From Gordonia neofelifaecis NRRL B-59395 (lineage in GTDB: Bacteria; Actinomycetota; Actinomycetes; Mycobacteriales; Mycobacteriaceae), in assembly GCF_000192435.1 (NCBI RefSeq), contig NZ_AEUD01000009.1, forward strand, positions 62,001-126,000: 64,000 nucleotides of DNA, written 5' to 3'. Under the pieces are notes generated by a model. That model made no database searches and was not told the origin of the DNA. It saw only the letters and a list, made by a program, of their open reading frames with translations. Shown one piece after another: positions 7,880 to 16,160 of the stretch. Numbering within the stretch: the first letter of the stretch is position 1; each line of letters starts with the position of its first letter. The position numbers and the translations under genes are program-made.

Positions 7880-9157
7880 TCAGGCCGTGTACGACAGCGC
7901 GTCGAGCGGATCGGCGTAGATCGCGTCGAGCGCCACCGCACCCGCCGCCTTCTGCTGCACGGTGATCGCCGACCGCGCGACGCGGACGTCGCGCTTGGTG
8001 ATGACCGTGGTCGCACGGAGTGCCTTGCTGACCGCGGGCAGCGCCTCGGGATAGTCGGTGAACGCCTGCCCGCCCAGGATCACGTGGTCCGGGTTGAAGA
8101 TGTCGGAGATCAATGCCACCGTCCGGCCCAGCACCTCGCCGCGCTCGATGAGGATCTCGTTCGCGACGGTGTCGCCCGTGCGAGCGAGAGTCCGCAGTTC
8201 GTCGACGGAGTCGACCTCGAGTCCGGCGGTCTGCGCCGCGTAGACCACGCCCGAATCACTGACCGTCTGTTCGAGGCGTCCGGTGCGATCCGGGTCCAGG
8301 AGCTTGGTGGCTCCGGTCGGGAAATGCCCGATCGTCGGCGGGCCGGCCGCCGGAGTGTGGACGGTGCCGTCGACGCTGAAGGCGATGCCGACCATCTCGC
8401 GGGCGTAGAAGTAGAGGAAGTTCTGGCTCTGGTCGGCCGGGTTCACCACCTGTTCGGCGGCGGCCATCGCCTCGACGTGTGAGGCGACCGACACCGGGAG
8501 ACCCAGTGCCTCCGCGACGAGACGCCCGACGGGCACGCCCTCCCAACCCAGTCGCGGATGGTCGACGTATCCGCCGTCGGCCACGCGACCACCGATCGCG
8601 ACGCCGGCCCACAGCAGCCGCTTGCCGACCCAGCGGTCGGCGAAGCGTCGCGCGCTGGCACCGATCTGGGCGACGACCTCTTCCGGATCGTCGGCCTGCG
8701 GCGTCGGGATGGCGATCGCGCCGGCGACGCGGTGCTCGAGGTCGTGGGTGGTGATCGAGGTGACCTTGTAGCCGATGTGGATGCCGACGGCGAGGAAGCC
8801 GTCGGTGTTCACCTCGAACGGCACGCGCGGACGTCCGACGGCGCCGGGTGGCGTGAGGTCGGCCCGCTCGCGGATCAGACCGGCCTTGAGCAGCGCGCTG
8901 ACCTGACGATTGACGGTGGAGATGGACAGCCCGGTGAGAGCGGCGGCGTCGTCGCGGAACACCGGTCCCGACACCCGCGCGGTGCGCAGCACCAGGGCGG
9001 CGGCCTTGGTCGAGAGCTGGAGTTTCGCGGTGGTCACGTGTGCGGCGGCGGGCTTGGCCGCGGGCTTCGCCGCCGAGGGGCGTCGGGTGACCGGGCGGAC
9101 GACGACGCCGACCGGAGCGGCGTTCGACAGAATCGGGCGATCGAGTGCAGAAGTCAT
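7880..9157 (-). CDS. ROK-family transcriptional regulator lacking the kinase and zinc signatures
   Basis: A 425-residue protein. The first 45 residues are an Ala/Pro/Lys-rich extension, followed by a winged helix (TGLSISTVNRQVSALLKAGLI, about residues 75-97) and a ROK sugar-kinase-like fold. The phosphate-binding Gly motif is replaced by GIHIGYKV. The catalytic Asp position of the usual ND motif reads ASHVEAMAAAE. The Cys-rich zinc motif after GHFPTG is absent (LLDPDRTGRLEQ). It therefore probably acts only as a ligand-responsive regulator. Mycobacteria have a similar regulator (Rv0485), which I recall rather than compared. Target genes are unknown. Confidence 0.8.
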   Translation of the reverse strand: MTSALDRPILSNAAPVGVVVRPVTRRPSAAKPAAKPAAAHVTTAKLQLSTKAAALVLRTARVSGPVFRDDAAALTGLSISTVNRQVSALLKAGLIRERADLTPPGAVGRPRVPFEVNTDGFLAVGIHIGYKVTSITTHDLEHRVAGAIAIPTPQADDPEEVVAQIGASARRFADRWVGKRLLWAGVAIGGRVADGGYVDHPRLGWEGVPVGRLVAEALGLPVSVASHVEAMAAAEQVVNPADQSQNFLYFYAREMVGIAFSVDGTVHTPAAGPPTIGHFPTGATKLLDPDRTGRLEQTVSDSGVVYAAQTAGLEVDSVDELRTLARTGDTVANEILIERGEVLGRTVALISDIFNPDHVILGGQAFTDYPEALPAVSKALRATTVITKRDVRVARSAITVQQKAAGAVALDAIYADPLDALSYTA

Positions 9158-9505
9158 TTCTGGTGAGGGTCCTGTTGCCTGGGCGGGACCGACAGAGGGG
9201 TCACGCCGCGAATGGATCCCGCGCGGACAGCGCGAGGCGGAGCTGGGTCAACGCATTCGGCGACAACAAAGGACCCGAGCCAGCGGCAGACGGCACCCCA
9301 GAGCGGTGGTCACGTAGGTGACCTCCGGGACGGCGAAGAGCTGACTGGTCATGATCGCCAAAAGTAGCAAGCACCCACGCGGCGTGCAAGTGAGGTGGGC
9401 CGTCTAAGTTGAGAATGTGACGACCGACTCCGACGTCGCGACGCGGAGCACGGCGATGCCGACCCGGCCCACGCACTCGGGCCATGACCCTGCAGCGAGG
9501 AATCA
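9158..9505. other. 348-bp intergenic region with no supported gene
   Basis: Region between the divergent ROK regulator and the phosphatase-like gene. Short frames exist in both directions, but none has an RBS, typical codon use or a recognisable product. It must hold both promoters. I see no strong inverted repeat. GCGAGGA at about 9494-9500 is the RBS of the following gene. Confidence 0.5.
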
Positions 9506-10171
9506 GTGGGAGTTCTCTACATCGTCCGGCACGGCCAGGCACCTGCGCACGCGTACGGCCCGGACGCCGACACCGTCGGCGGCCCCGGCTTGACCGAGCT
9601 CGGCTTCGCCCAGGCGCGGGCGACCGGCGAGGCCCTGGCCGCGCAGGTCCCGCAGTTCGACGCGATGTTCTGCGGGGATCTGCCCCGGCAGCAGGCGACG
9701 ATGGCCGGGATCCTGGAGGCGTTTCCCGACGCCGGTGCACCCACGATCGATCCCGACTGGAACGAGTACACGACCCCCGCACTGCCCGAGGCCGACGACA
9801 TCTATCGCGGCGGCGGCAAGCCCTTCCAGGACGCCATCACCCGGGCGCTGCACGAGTGGGTGGACGGCGCCGACACCGGCCCCGAGACGTACGCGGCGTA
9901 CGCTGCGCGCACCCGGGCCGCCGCCGATCGTGCCGCGGCCGCGGCCGGATCGGGCAAGACCGTACTCGTGGTGTCGTCGGCCGGATCGATCACCCAGCTG
10001 GTCGCCCAGCTCTGGGACGTCCCCGGACGGTCGTGGCCGCAGATGTCACGGACCTTCGTCAACACGTCCGTCACCAAGGTGCTGGCGGGCGGGCGCGGTA
10101 TGACGCTGGTGTCCTTGAACGCCCACGACCACGTCTCCGCGCTCGGTTCAGAGCTGATGTCGTACCGGTAG
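9506..10171 (+). CDS. histidine-phosphatase superfamily protein, second catalytic His missing
   Basis: A 221-residue protein of the phosphoglycerate-mutase/acid-phosphatase fold. The phospho-accepting His sits in IVRHGQ near residue 8. The pocket Arg is in GDLPRQQAT near residue 60 and an acidic block follows (DPDWNEY). The block that normally reads S-H-G reads VVSSAGSITQ near residue 160, so the second catalytic His is Ser. Activity may be reduced or altered. GTG at 9506 is supported by GCGAGGA five bases upstream. No operon partner: the next gene converges on it. Confidence 0.8.
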   Translation: MGVLYIVRHGQAPAHAYGPDADTVGGPGLTELGFAQARATGEALAAQVPQFDAMFCGDLPRQQATMAGILEAFPDAGAPTIDPDWNEYTTPALPEADDIYRGGGKPFQDAITRALHEWVDGADTGPETYAAYAARTRAAADRAAAAAGSGKTVLVVSSAGSITQLVAQLWDVPGRSWPQMSRTFVNTSVTKVLAGGRGMTLVSLNAHDHVSALGSELMSYR

Positions 10172-10193
10172 CGAACCCTTCGGGAACGGACGC

Positions 10194-11252
10194 TCAGCCG
10201 GCGGACGCGGCCAACGCCCGCAGTCCGGCGGCGACGAACGCGCCGGTGGCCTCGGCCGCGCGCTCCGCCCCGGCAGCGCCCGACGAACCGCCGGCCAGCG
10301 CCCGATGCGTGATGCCTTCGGCGATCACACCGAGTTTGAGATTCGCCAAGCCCAGGTAGAAGGGCCAGTCGCCCAAGTCCGCACCGGTCGCCTCGACGTA
10401 GCGCTGCGCCAGACCGTCCGCGTCCGGATATCGATCGCTGGTCCAGGCGGCGTCGAACCCGAGCACCGACGAGAACACCGGTTCGCGGTACACGCACATC
10501 AGCGCGATGTCCGCGATCGGGTCACCGAGCGCAGCCATCTCCCAATCCACCACCGCGGCAACGGTGCCCGGATCGTTCGGCGCCAGGATCGTGTTGTCGA
10601 TACGGAAGTCGCCGTGCACGATCGCGTTGCGCGCCTGCGACGGCACACGCTCGGTCAACGCCGAGGCGAGACGATCGACGTCGTCCAGCTCGCGCGTCTT
10701 GACGATGCCCCACTGGCGAGCCCACAGCTTCACCTGCCTCGCGGCGAACCCGTCCGGCCTGCCGAAGTCGCCGAGGCCCACCGCCTCATAGTCCACCGCA
10801 TGGAGGTCGGCCAGCGTGCGCACCAATGCGTCCGCGCTCGCCGTGACCTCGGCATCGCTCAGTTCGGCCAGGTCCTCGACGGACCGGATCACCCGGCCGT
10901 CGACGAATTCGACGACCGTGCACGGCGCGCCGATGAACTCGCCGTCGCGATCGATCGCCACGGTCGGCGGCACTGGGACACCGGTCTGCACGAGTGCGGA
11001 GGTCACGTTCCATTCGCGGTTCATGTCGTGCGCCGACGGTGTCAGCCCGCCCATCGGCGGCCGCCGCACCACCCAGTGACTGCGGTCGTCGCGGACATCG
11101 AAGGTCAGATTCGCCCCCCCGCCGCTGATCAGGTCGATCCGCAGTTCACCGGCGACGTCGATTTCATTGGCCGCCAACAGTTTCCGCAGATCGTCGCCGC
11201 TCAGTCCGGGATGGGATGCCACGTGCTTCTCCTGGCCGTCGTTCTCGGTCAC
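10194..11252 (-). CDS. APH-like phosphotransferase paired with an acyl-CoA dehydrogenase
   Basis: A 352-residue protein of the aminoglycoside-phosphotransferase/choline-kinase fold. The catalytic loop HGDFRIDN lies near residue 205 and the metal Asp is in VVDWEMAALGDP near residue 230; the Gly-rich ATP strand reads LISGGGANLTF. Such proteins usually accompany FadE enzymes in actinobacteria (the gene named fadE36 in M. tuberculosis is, as I recall, of this type) and are not antibiotic-resistance enzymes. Start GTG at 11252 overlaps the stop of the upstream dehydrogenase as GTGA, which implies translational coupling and a shared acyl-CoA pathway. The substrate is unknown. Confidence 0.85.
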   Translation of the reverse strand: MTENDGQEKHVASHPGLSGDDLRKLLAANEIDVAGELRIDLISGGGANLTFDVRDDRSHWVVRRPPMGGLTPSAHDMNREWNVTSALVQTGVPVPPTVAIDRDGEFIGAPCTVVEFVDGRVIRSVEDLAELSDAEVTASADALVRTLADLHAVDYEAVGLGDFGRPDGFAARQVKLWARQWGIVKTRELDDVDRLASALTERVPSQARNAIVHGDFRIDNTILAPNDPGTVAAVVDWEMAALGDPIADIALMCVYREPVFSSVLGFDAAWTSDRYPDADGLAQRYVEATGADLGDWPFYLGLANLKLGVIAEGITHRALAGGSSGAAGAERAAEATGAFVAAGLRALAASAG

Positions 11253-12454
11253 TGTGCCTCGCGCGCCTTGCGCGCACGTCCGACGGCACGCTTGGCGATG
11301 GCCCAGCGATGCACTTCGCTGGGGCCGTCGTAGATGCGGAACGGACGCAGTTCGGCCGCGAGGCGGGCGAGCGGGAGGTCCTCGGAGACGCCGAGTCCGC
11401 CGCACATCTGCATCGCGCGGTCGGCGACCCGCGAGAACGCCTCGGCGCCGAACGTCTTCGCGATCGACGTCGAGTCGGACGCGTGCTCTCCCAGGTCGAG
11501 TTCGTAGCAGGCCCGAACCAGCAGTGCCCGCGCCGCGGCCAGGTCGATCTCGTTGTCGGCGATCATCTGCTGCATCATGCCCAGGTCGGCGAGGCGGCCG
11601 CCGAAGCCCTCACGCTGCTCCACGTAGTCGACCGCGATCCGGTGGGCGCGCACCGCGCTGCCCATCCACCGCATCACGTGCGTCATTCGCGCCGGGCCGA
11701 GTCGCACCTGCGCGTAGCGGTAGCCCTCGTGCGGGGCGCCGAGGACGTCCTCGTCGGGGACGAAGACATCGGTGAAGCTGACCTCGCAGTGCCCACCGAT
11801 CATCGACTTGTCGGTGGTGTGGATGTGCCGGTCGACGCTGATGCCCGCGGTCTCGGCCGGCGCCAGGAACATGGTGGCACCGCCTCGATCGCCGCGCTGC
11901 CCGACCGTCCGCGCCATGATGATGAAGAACGCGGCACCGTCGGCGCCGGTGATGAATCGCTTGAGTCCGTTGATCTTCCAGCCGCCGTCGACCTTCTCGG
12001 CCGTCGTCGACAGCGCATTCGGATCGGCGCCGGCGCCGGGCGAGGGCTCGGTCATCGCGAACGCGCTGCGCACCGCGCCCGTGGCCAGCGGAGCGAGGTA
12101 CTTCTGCTTCTGCTCCGCCGTCGCGATGTGCGCCAGCATGTGGATGTTGCCCTCGTCCGGGGCACCGATGTGCAGTGCGACGGGCCCGAACGTCGACGCG
12201 CCGGCCGCCTCGAACACCGGCGCACGGTCGGACATGTTCAGTCCCAGGCCGCCGAACTCGATCGGAGCGTGGGGAGCGAACACTCCTGCGGCCTTGGCCT
12301 TGTCGTTGAGTTCACGGCGGAGCTCGTCACCACCGGCTGCGGTGATGTCGCCCGCGAAGCGGATCTCGATCGGCAGCACTTCGTCGGCGATGAATGCCGA
12401 CGTGCGTTCGACGAGATCGCGCACCTGCGCGCTGTATGCGAGATCGACAGCCAT
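11249..12454 (-). CDS. acyl-CoA dehydrogenase (FadE type)
   Basis: A 401-residue FAD-dependent acyl-CoA dehydrogenase of normal full length. The FAD/substrate blocks FAMTEPSPGAGADPNALST and WKINGLKRFITGADGAAFF lie near residues 140-175. The C-terminal segment has MCGGLGVSEDLPLARLAAELRPFRIYDGPSEVHRWAIAK, where YDG is the usual YEG-like position with Asp in place of Glu. Coupled to the downstream APH-like gene. A candidate TetR operator lies 19-36 bases upstream of its start, and a TetR gene is the next gene upstream on the same strand. Confidence 0.9.
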   Translation of the reverse strand: MAVDLAYSAQVRDLVERTSAFIADEVLPIEIRFAGDITAAGGDELRRELNDKAKAAGVFAPHAPIEFGGLGLNMSDRAPVFEAAGASTFGPVALHIGAPDEGNIHMLAHIATAEQKQKYLAPLATGAVRSAFAMTEPSPGAGADPNALSTTAEKVDGGWKINGLKRFITGADGAAFFIIMARTVGQRGDRGGATMFLAPAETAGISVDRHIHTTDKSMIGGHCEVSFTDVFVPDEDVLGAPHEGYRYAQVRLGPARMTHVMRWMGSAVRAHRIAVDYVEQREGFGGRLADLGMMQQMIADNEIDLAAARALLVRACYELDLGEHASDSTSIAKTFGAEAFSRVADRAMQMCGGLGVSEDLPLARLAAELRPFRIYDGPSEVHRWAIAKRAVGRARKAREAQ

Positions 12455-12472
12455 CTGACCCTCCGGGTTCGA

Positions 12473-12490
12473 ACCGAACGAGCGCTCGGT
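12473..12490. promoter_or_regulatory. candidate TetR operator upstream of the acyl-CoA dehydrogenase
   Basis: ACCGA-N8-TCGGT spans 12473-12490 and contains a perfect 10-bp palindrome CGAGCGCTCG at 12479-12488. It lies just upstream of the dehydrogenase start (12454) in the 101-bp gap after a TetR gene. Sequences of this ACCGA/TCGGT type are common operators of fatty-acid TetR regulators. Confidence 0.45.
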
Positions 12491-12555
12491 CAGGGTTAGG
12501 GTGCCACGACTCCGACCTGACCGTCAAGCACTCGCGCCCGCGACGACGTCCGCGG

Positions 12556-13155
12556 TCAGCGTGGCACGAAGCCGACGATCGACCGAGCGAATCGAAGGTT
12601 CTGCGCGATCAGATCGTCGGCGCTCATCGGGCCGTCCACGCGGTACCAGGTCGAGACCCCGACGCACATCGTCGCGACGGCACGTGCGGCTCCCTTCGGC
12701 GCGTCCGTGGTGAACGAACCCCCGGCCACCCCGGCGTCCACGACATCATCGACCATCCGCTGCTGCCGGATGCGATGCCCGATGTAGACGGGGTGATAGT
12801 CGGCGTCGAGGCTGCGGATCTCGGTGGACCCGACGAATGCCTGCTCGCGCCGGTACATATGGAATCGCAGCAGCGATTCGACCACCGCGTCGAACCGGTC
12901 GACGGGATCGTCCCCGGCGGCCGCAAGGGCCTCCTCCGAGCGCCGGAGAAGATCGGACATCGTCAGCTCGAGGAGCCCCTGGAGCAGCGACTGCTTGGAC
13001 GGATAGTGGTGGTACAGACCGGGAACCGAGAGCCCGGCGCGCGCCGCGATGTCGCGGACCGACGTGCCGTGGTAACCGTGCTCGACGAAGGCGTCGAGAG
13101 CCGCGGCCAACGGCGCCGGGAGATCGGGTTCACCGTAGTCGCGCCAGTTCGTCAT
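12556..13155 (-). CDS. TetR-family transcriptional regulator
   Basis: A 199-residue regulator. The DNA-binding domain covers residues 15-60, with helix-turn-helix VRDIAARAGLSVPGLYHHYPSK. The C-terminal helical ligand domain shows no motif that names a ligand. It starts 4 bases after the stop of another TetR gene on the same strand, so the two form a regulator pair. The acyl-CoA dehydrogenase/APH pair directly downstream, with an ACCGA-N8-TCGGT palindrome at its promoter, is the likely target. Confidence 0.88.
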   Translation of the reverse strand: MTNWRDYGEPDLPAPLAAALDAFVEHGYHGTSVRDIAARAGLSVPGLYHHYPSKQSLLQGLLELTMSDLLRRSEEALAAAGDDPVDRFDAVVESLLRFHMYRREQAFVGSTEIRSLDADYHPVYIGHRIRQQRMVDDVVDAGVAGGSFTTDAPKGAARAVATMCVGVSTWYRVDGPMSADDLIAQNLRFARSIVGFVPR

Positions 13156-13159
13156 GCAC

Positions 13160-13822
13160 TCAACTTAGCCGGGCGGCCGGCGAATCCGCGGCCCGACTCT
13201 CGGGAAGAAGCATCTGCACGCAGATGTCGACGAGCGCGGTCCGGTCCAGATCGATCAGCCCCTCCGTCCACGACGCGAGCAGCCTGCCGAGTCCCCCGAC
13301 CTGGAAGTGCGCGGCCGCCAGCGTCTGCTGACCACCGCTGACGTTCGCCACCTCCGGTGCGCTCTGGAACGTGAGATCGGTGAAGACCTGCAGCATCTCG
13401 GTCCGCTTGACGGCGAGCACCGGACTCCTCAGCGTGTCGGAGAAGATCACCCTCCCCTTCCGCGGGTCGCCCTGGATCACGTCGACGATCGCCTCGACGG
13501 CGCCGACCACCTTCCCGCGCGCGCTCGACCCCGCGTTGAAACCGGCCAGGGCGCGCTCGGCGATCTCCCCGATGATCATGTCGAACGTCGCGCCGACCAG
13601 GACGTCCGCATTCTCGAAGCTCTCGTAGAAGTAGCGCGGCGTCAACGACGCGCGAGCGCAGATGCCGCGGACGGTGACCGCTCCGGGTTCCGGCTCGGCG
13701 AGCATGTCGAGGGCCGCGTCGATCAGCGCGGTCCGCCGCCGGGCGATGCGCGCGCCGCCCGATTCGCCGCCGTAATCGCGCAGTTCGCCAGTCGAGTCCG
13801 CGGAGTCAGTCACAACTGACAT
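13160..13822 (-). CDS. TetR-family transcriptional regulator
   Basis: A 220-residue regulator with the DNA-binding domain at about residues 28-75. The helix-turn-helix (VRGICARASLTPRYFYESF) is of the more divergent type seen next to DUF2236 genes. It is divergent from the MpaB/DUF2236-like gene with a 79-bp gap, and it precedes the second TetR gene by only 4 bases. GTCAGT-N4-ACTGAC overlaps its first codons, a plausible site for autoregulation. Probable role: control of the DUF2236 gene. The ligand is unknown. Confidence 0.85.
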   Translation of the reverse strand: MSVVTDSADSTGELRDYGGESGGARIARRRTALIDAALDMLAEPEPGAVTVRGICARASLTPRYFYESFENADVLVGATFDMIIGEIAERALAGFNAGSSARGKVVGAVEAIVDVIQGDPRKGRVIFSDTLRSPVLAVKRTEMLQVFTDLTFQSAPEVANVSGGQQTLAAAHFQVGGLGRLLASWTEGLIDLDRTALVDICVQMLLPESRAADSPAARLS

Positions 13823-13853
13823 CTTGACACCTCGCCCGCTCCGGGCGTTGAAT
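13805..13853 (+). promoter_or_regulatory. promoter and operator region of the DUF2236 gene
   Basis: TTGACA (13824-13829) and TTGAAT (13848-13853), 18 bases apart, form a plausible sigma-70-type promoter reading into the DUF2236 gene at 13902. Immediately upstream is the inverted repeat GTCAGT-N4-ACTGAC (13805-13820), which overlaps the first codons of the divergent TetR gene. The -10 match is poor, so this is tentative. Confidence 0.35.
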
Positions 13854-13901
13854 CAAAGAGGAAACACTTGTTATCAGTTAACCGGAGACGGGGAGTCCGA
13901 C

Positions 13902-14765
13902 ATGACCGCAGAAGCACTTGATCCTTCAGTCGCAGAACGACATTCGCGACGGGACGAGCTGGACGGTCAGACGGTCGACGACCTCGGAATGCTCGGACTG
14001 GCACTTCTGGGCGGCCCCGCGAACGTCATCATGCAGCTCGCCGTCCCCGCCGTCGGATACGGCGTCTACGAGAGCAAGGTCGAGTCGGGCAACCTCTTCA
14101 AGGTCCCCGCCAAACGGACGCGGACCACGCTCAGCTATCTGGCGGTCGCCGCCATGGGCAGCGCGGAGGATCGCCGCAGGTACCGCCAGGCCGTGAACCG
14201 CGCACATGTGCAGGTGCGGTCCGGCGACGACAGCCCGGTGAAGTACAACGCCTTCGACCCGAAACTGCAGCTGTGGGTCGCCGCCTGTCTGTACCGCGGA
14301 TGGGAGGACACGCAGCGGTTCTTCGGCGATCCGTCGGCGATCACCGAGGAGGCGTACCGGCAGGGCGCGGTCATGGGCACCACGCTGCAGATGCCGCCGG
14401 AGATGTGGCCCGCCACGCGCGCCGACTTCGAGGTCTATTGGAACGAGACCGTCGACGACCTCGAGATCGACGACACCATCCGCGACTACCTGATGAAGAT
14501 CGTGCGCATGGACTTCCTCCCGCGGCCGGTCTCGCTGACCATGGGCTGGTGGTCGGAGGCGATGACGCTCGGCTTCCTGCCGCCGGAGTTCCGCGACAAG
14601 ATGGGCGTCACCATGACGCGGCGTCAGGAGTTCCTGTTCAACACCCACAACGCGATCGCGCGCCGCGTCCTCCGCGTCCTGCCACGCCAGTTGCGAGTGT
14701 TCCCGTTCAATCTCCTGCTCGCCGACGTCCGGTGGCGGATGCGGACCGGCCGCCCGCTGGTCTGA
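13902..14765 (+). CDS. oxygenase MpaB family protein (DUF2236)
   Basis: A 287-residue protein of the DUF2236/MpaB family, which includes heme b oxygenases such as latex-clearing protein. The conserved core NRAHVQVRSGDD near residue 105 holds a candidate heme-ligand His, and the family block YNAFDPKLQLWVAACLYRGW follows. A short hydrophobic stretch near residue 45 (LALLGGPANVIMQLAVPAVG) may associate with the membrane. The chosen ATG has GGGGAG about 7 bases upstream; an upstream GTG frame from 13824 lacks support. Divergent from a TetR gene that probably controls it. The substrate is unknown. Confidence 0.82.
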   Translation: MTAEALDPSVAERHSRRDELDGQTVDDLGMLGLALLGGPANVIMQLAVPAVGYGVYESKVESGNLFKVPAKRTRTTLSYLAVAAMGSAEDRRRYRQAVNRAHVQVRSGDDSPVKYNAFDPKLQLWVAACLYRGWEDTQRFFGDPSAITEEAYRQGAVMGTTLQMPPEMWPATRADFEVYWNETVDDLEIDDTIRDYLMKIVRMDFLPRPVSLTMGWWSEAMTLGFLPPEFRDKMGVTMTRRQEFLFNTHNAIARRVLRVLPRQLRVFPFNLLLADVRWRMRTGRPLV

Positions 14766-14786
14766 GTGACCGGTCCGGTGCCGACG

Positions 14787-16088
14787 TCAGAGTCGCTTGA
14801 GCGCCGTCCGATCCAGATCGGCGACGTCGCGATGGCCTGACAGCCCCAGGGTCAGGTCGAGCTCGCCGATGATGTTCGCGACCGCGTCGCGCGCGCCGTC
14901 GGTGCCGTCGAGGGCGAGTCCGTACATGTGCGGCCGGCCGATGCAGACCGCGTCGGCGCCCAGCGCGAGACCCTTGAACACGTCCGAACCGGTGTAGAAA
15001 CCGGAGTCCACCAGGATCTTCGCCTGCCCGTCGACGGCGTCCACCACGTCGACCAGCGCATCCGCCGACGAGATGGACCCGTCCACCTGACGACCGCCGT
15101 GATTCGACACGATGAGGCCGTCGACGCCCTGATCGACGGCCTGGCGGGCGTCGTCGGGGTGGAGGATGCCCTTGAGCACGATCGGCAGGGACGTCCGGTC
15201 GCGCAGGGTGGCGATGTCGTCCCAGTTCAGCGACGGTCGCGAGTAGATGTCGAGGAAGGTCTGCACCGCGGCGCGCGGTTCAGGCGCGGTCAGGTTGGCG
15301 CGGAAGTCGCCGGGCACGTTCCGGGCGATCGAGATCAACGTCTTGACGGCGCCCAGCGAGATGTCCGGCTTCTCGGCAGTCGCGGACTTGATCCGTTCGG
15401 CAACGATCTCCCAGAACGACGGATCGGACGTGTACTGCGAAATGCCCTCGGCACGCGCGAACGGCAGGGACCCCAGGTTGAGGTCCTGCGGGCGCCAGCC
15501 CAACATCGTGGTGTCGAGTGTGACGACGAGCGCCGCGGCACCCATCCGCTCCGCGCGGTCGATGAGGCTCGTCACCAGCCGATCGTCGGTGGACCAGTAC
15601 AGCTGGAACCAGCGCGGCGCGCCCGGCTTGACCGTCTCCATCGCCGCCGCGACGTCCTCCATCGGCGCACAGCCCTGATTGGAGAAGATGTACGGAACAC
15701 CGAGCTGGGCTGCGGCCTCGCCGATGTGCACGTCAGCGTTCGGATGCGCCAGGGCGCCCGCGCCGACCGGCGAGAACAGGATCGGCGCGTCGAGCTTCTG
15801 CCCGAAGAGTTCGATCTCCAGATTCCGCTGGGAGGTGTCGCGGAGCATTCGCGGGACGATCGCCCACCGGTCCAGCGCGGCACGGTTGGCCTCCATCGTG
15901 CGCCCCTCGCCGGCTCCGCCCGCGATGTACGCCCACCCGCGGCGGCTCATCACCGCCTTCGCGCGGCGCTCGAGCTCCGCGAAATCAGCTGGGACGGTGG
16001 GCTTCCGCCCATGAACCCCTGCCGTGTAGATGTCGTTCTGCCGAGCCCTGCCGAAGCCGATCGAAACCATGCGCCCATTGTGTCCCAC
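14787..16088 (-). CDS. FMN-dependent alpha-hydroxy acid oxidase (lactate 2-monooxygenase-like)
   Basis: A 433-residue flavoenzyme of the glycolate oxidase / lactate monooxygenase family, with a TIM-barrel fold. The active-site block VSNHGGRQVDG (catalytic His and substrate Arg) lies near residue 330. The FMN-phosphate block DSGFYTGSDVFKGLALGADAVCIGR follows near 360, and YWSTDD and VTLDTTMLGWR are also typical. It oxidises a 2-hydroxy acid using O2. Some members are lactate 2-monooxygenase; others act on larger substrates. GTG at 16088 gives the longest frame, and ATG at 16070 is an equally good start. Convergent with the DUF2236 gene, divergent from copD. Confidence 0.88.
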   Translation of the reverse strand: MGHNGRMVSIGFGRARQNDIYTAGVHGRKPTVPADFAELERRAKAVMSRRGWAYIAGGAGEGRTMEANRAALDRWAIVPRMLRDTSQRNLEIELFGQKLDAPILFSPVGAGALAHPNADVHIGEAAAQLGVPYIFSNQGCAPMEDVAAAMETVKPGAPRWFQLYWSTDDRLVTSLIDRAERMGAAALVVTLDTTMLGWRPQDLNLGSLPFARAEGISQYTSDPSFWEIVAERIKSATAEKPDISLGAVKTLISIARNVPGDFRANLTAPEPRAAVQTFLDIYSRPSLNWDDIATLRDRTSLPIVLKGILHPDDARQAVDQGVDGLIVSNHGGRQVDGSISSADALVDVVDAVDGQAKILVDSGFYTGSDVFKGLALGADAVCIGRPHMYGLALDGTDGARDAVANIIGELDLTLGLSGHRDVADLDRTALKRL

Positions 16089-16139
16089 AGGTCGGACATC
16101 TCCCAGTGCCGGAGGGCCGATTCACGCAAACCCTGATAG

Positions 16140-16158
16140 TTGCCTTAACCTAACCTAA
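16140..16158. promoter_or_regulatory. iron-box-like (DtxR/IdeR-type) sequence at the copD start
   Basis: Read on the minus strand, these 19 bases match 15 of 19 positions of the IdeR/DtxR consensus TTAGGTTAGGCTAACCTAA, including an intact left half TTAGGTTAGG. It ends 2 bases before the ATG of copD and overlaps the expected transcription start after a GATAGT -10-like hexamer at 16135-16140. That geometry suits metal-dependent repression. Confidence 0.5.
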
Positions 16159-16160
16159 CT

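Noticed and set aside
9201-9352. Possible small minus-strand gene in the ROK-phosphatase gap
   Set aside because: The best frame is 34 codons, has no RBS, and the more protein-like segment is in a different frame without a start.
10194-11252. Aminoglycoside resistance gene
   Set aside because: The fold is APH-like, but coupling to an acyl-CoA dehydrogenase marks it as the metabolic FadE-associated type.
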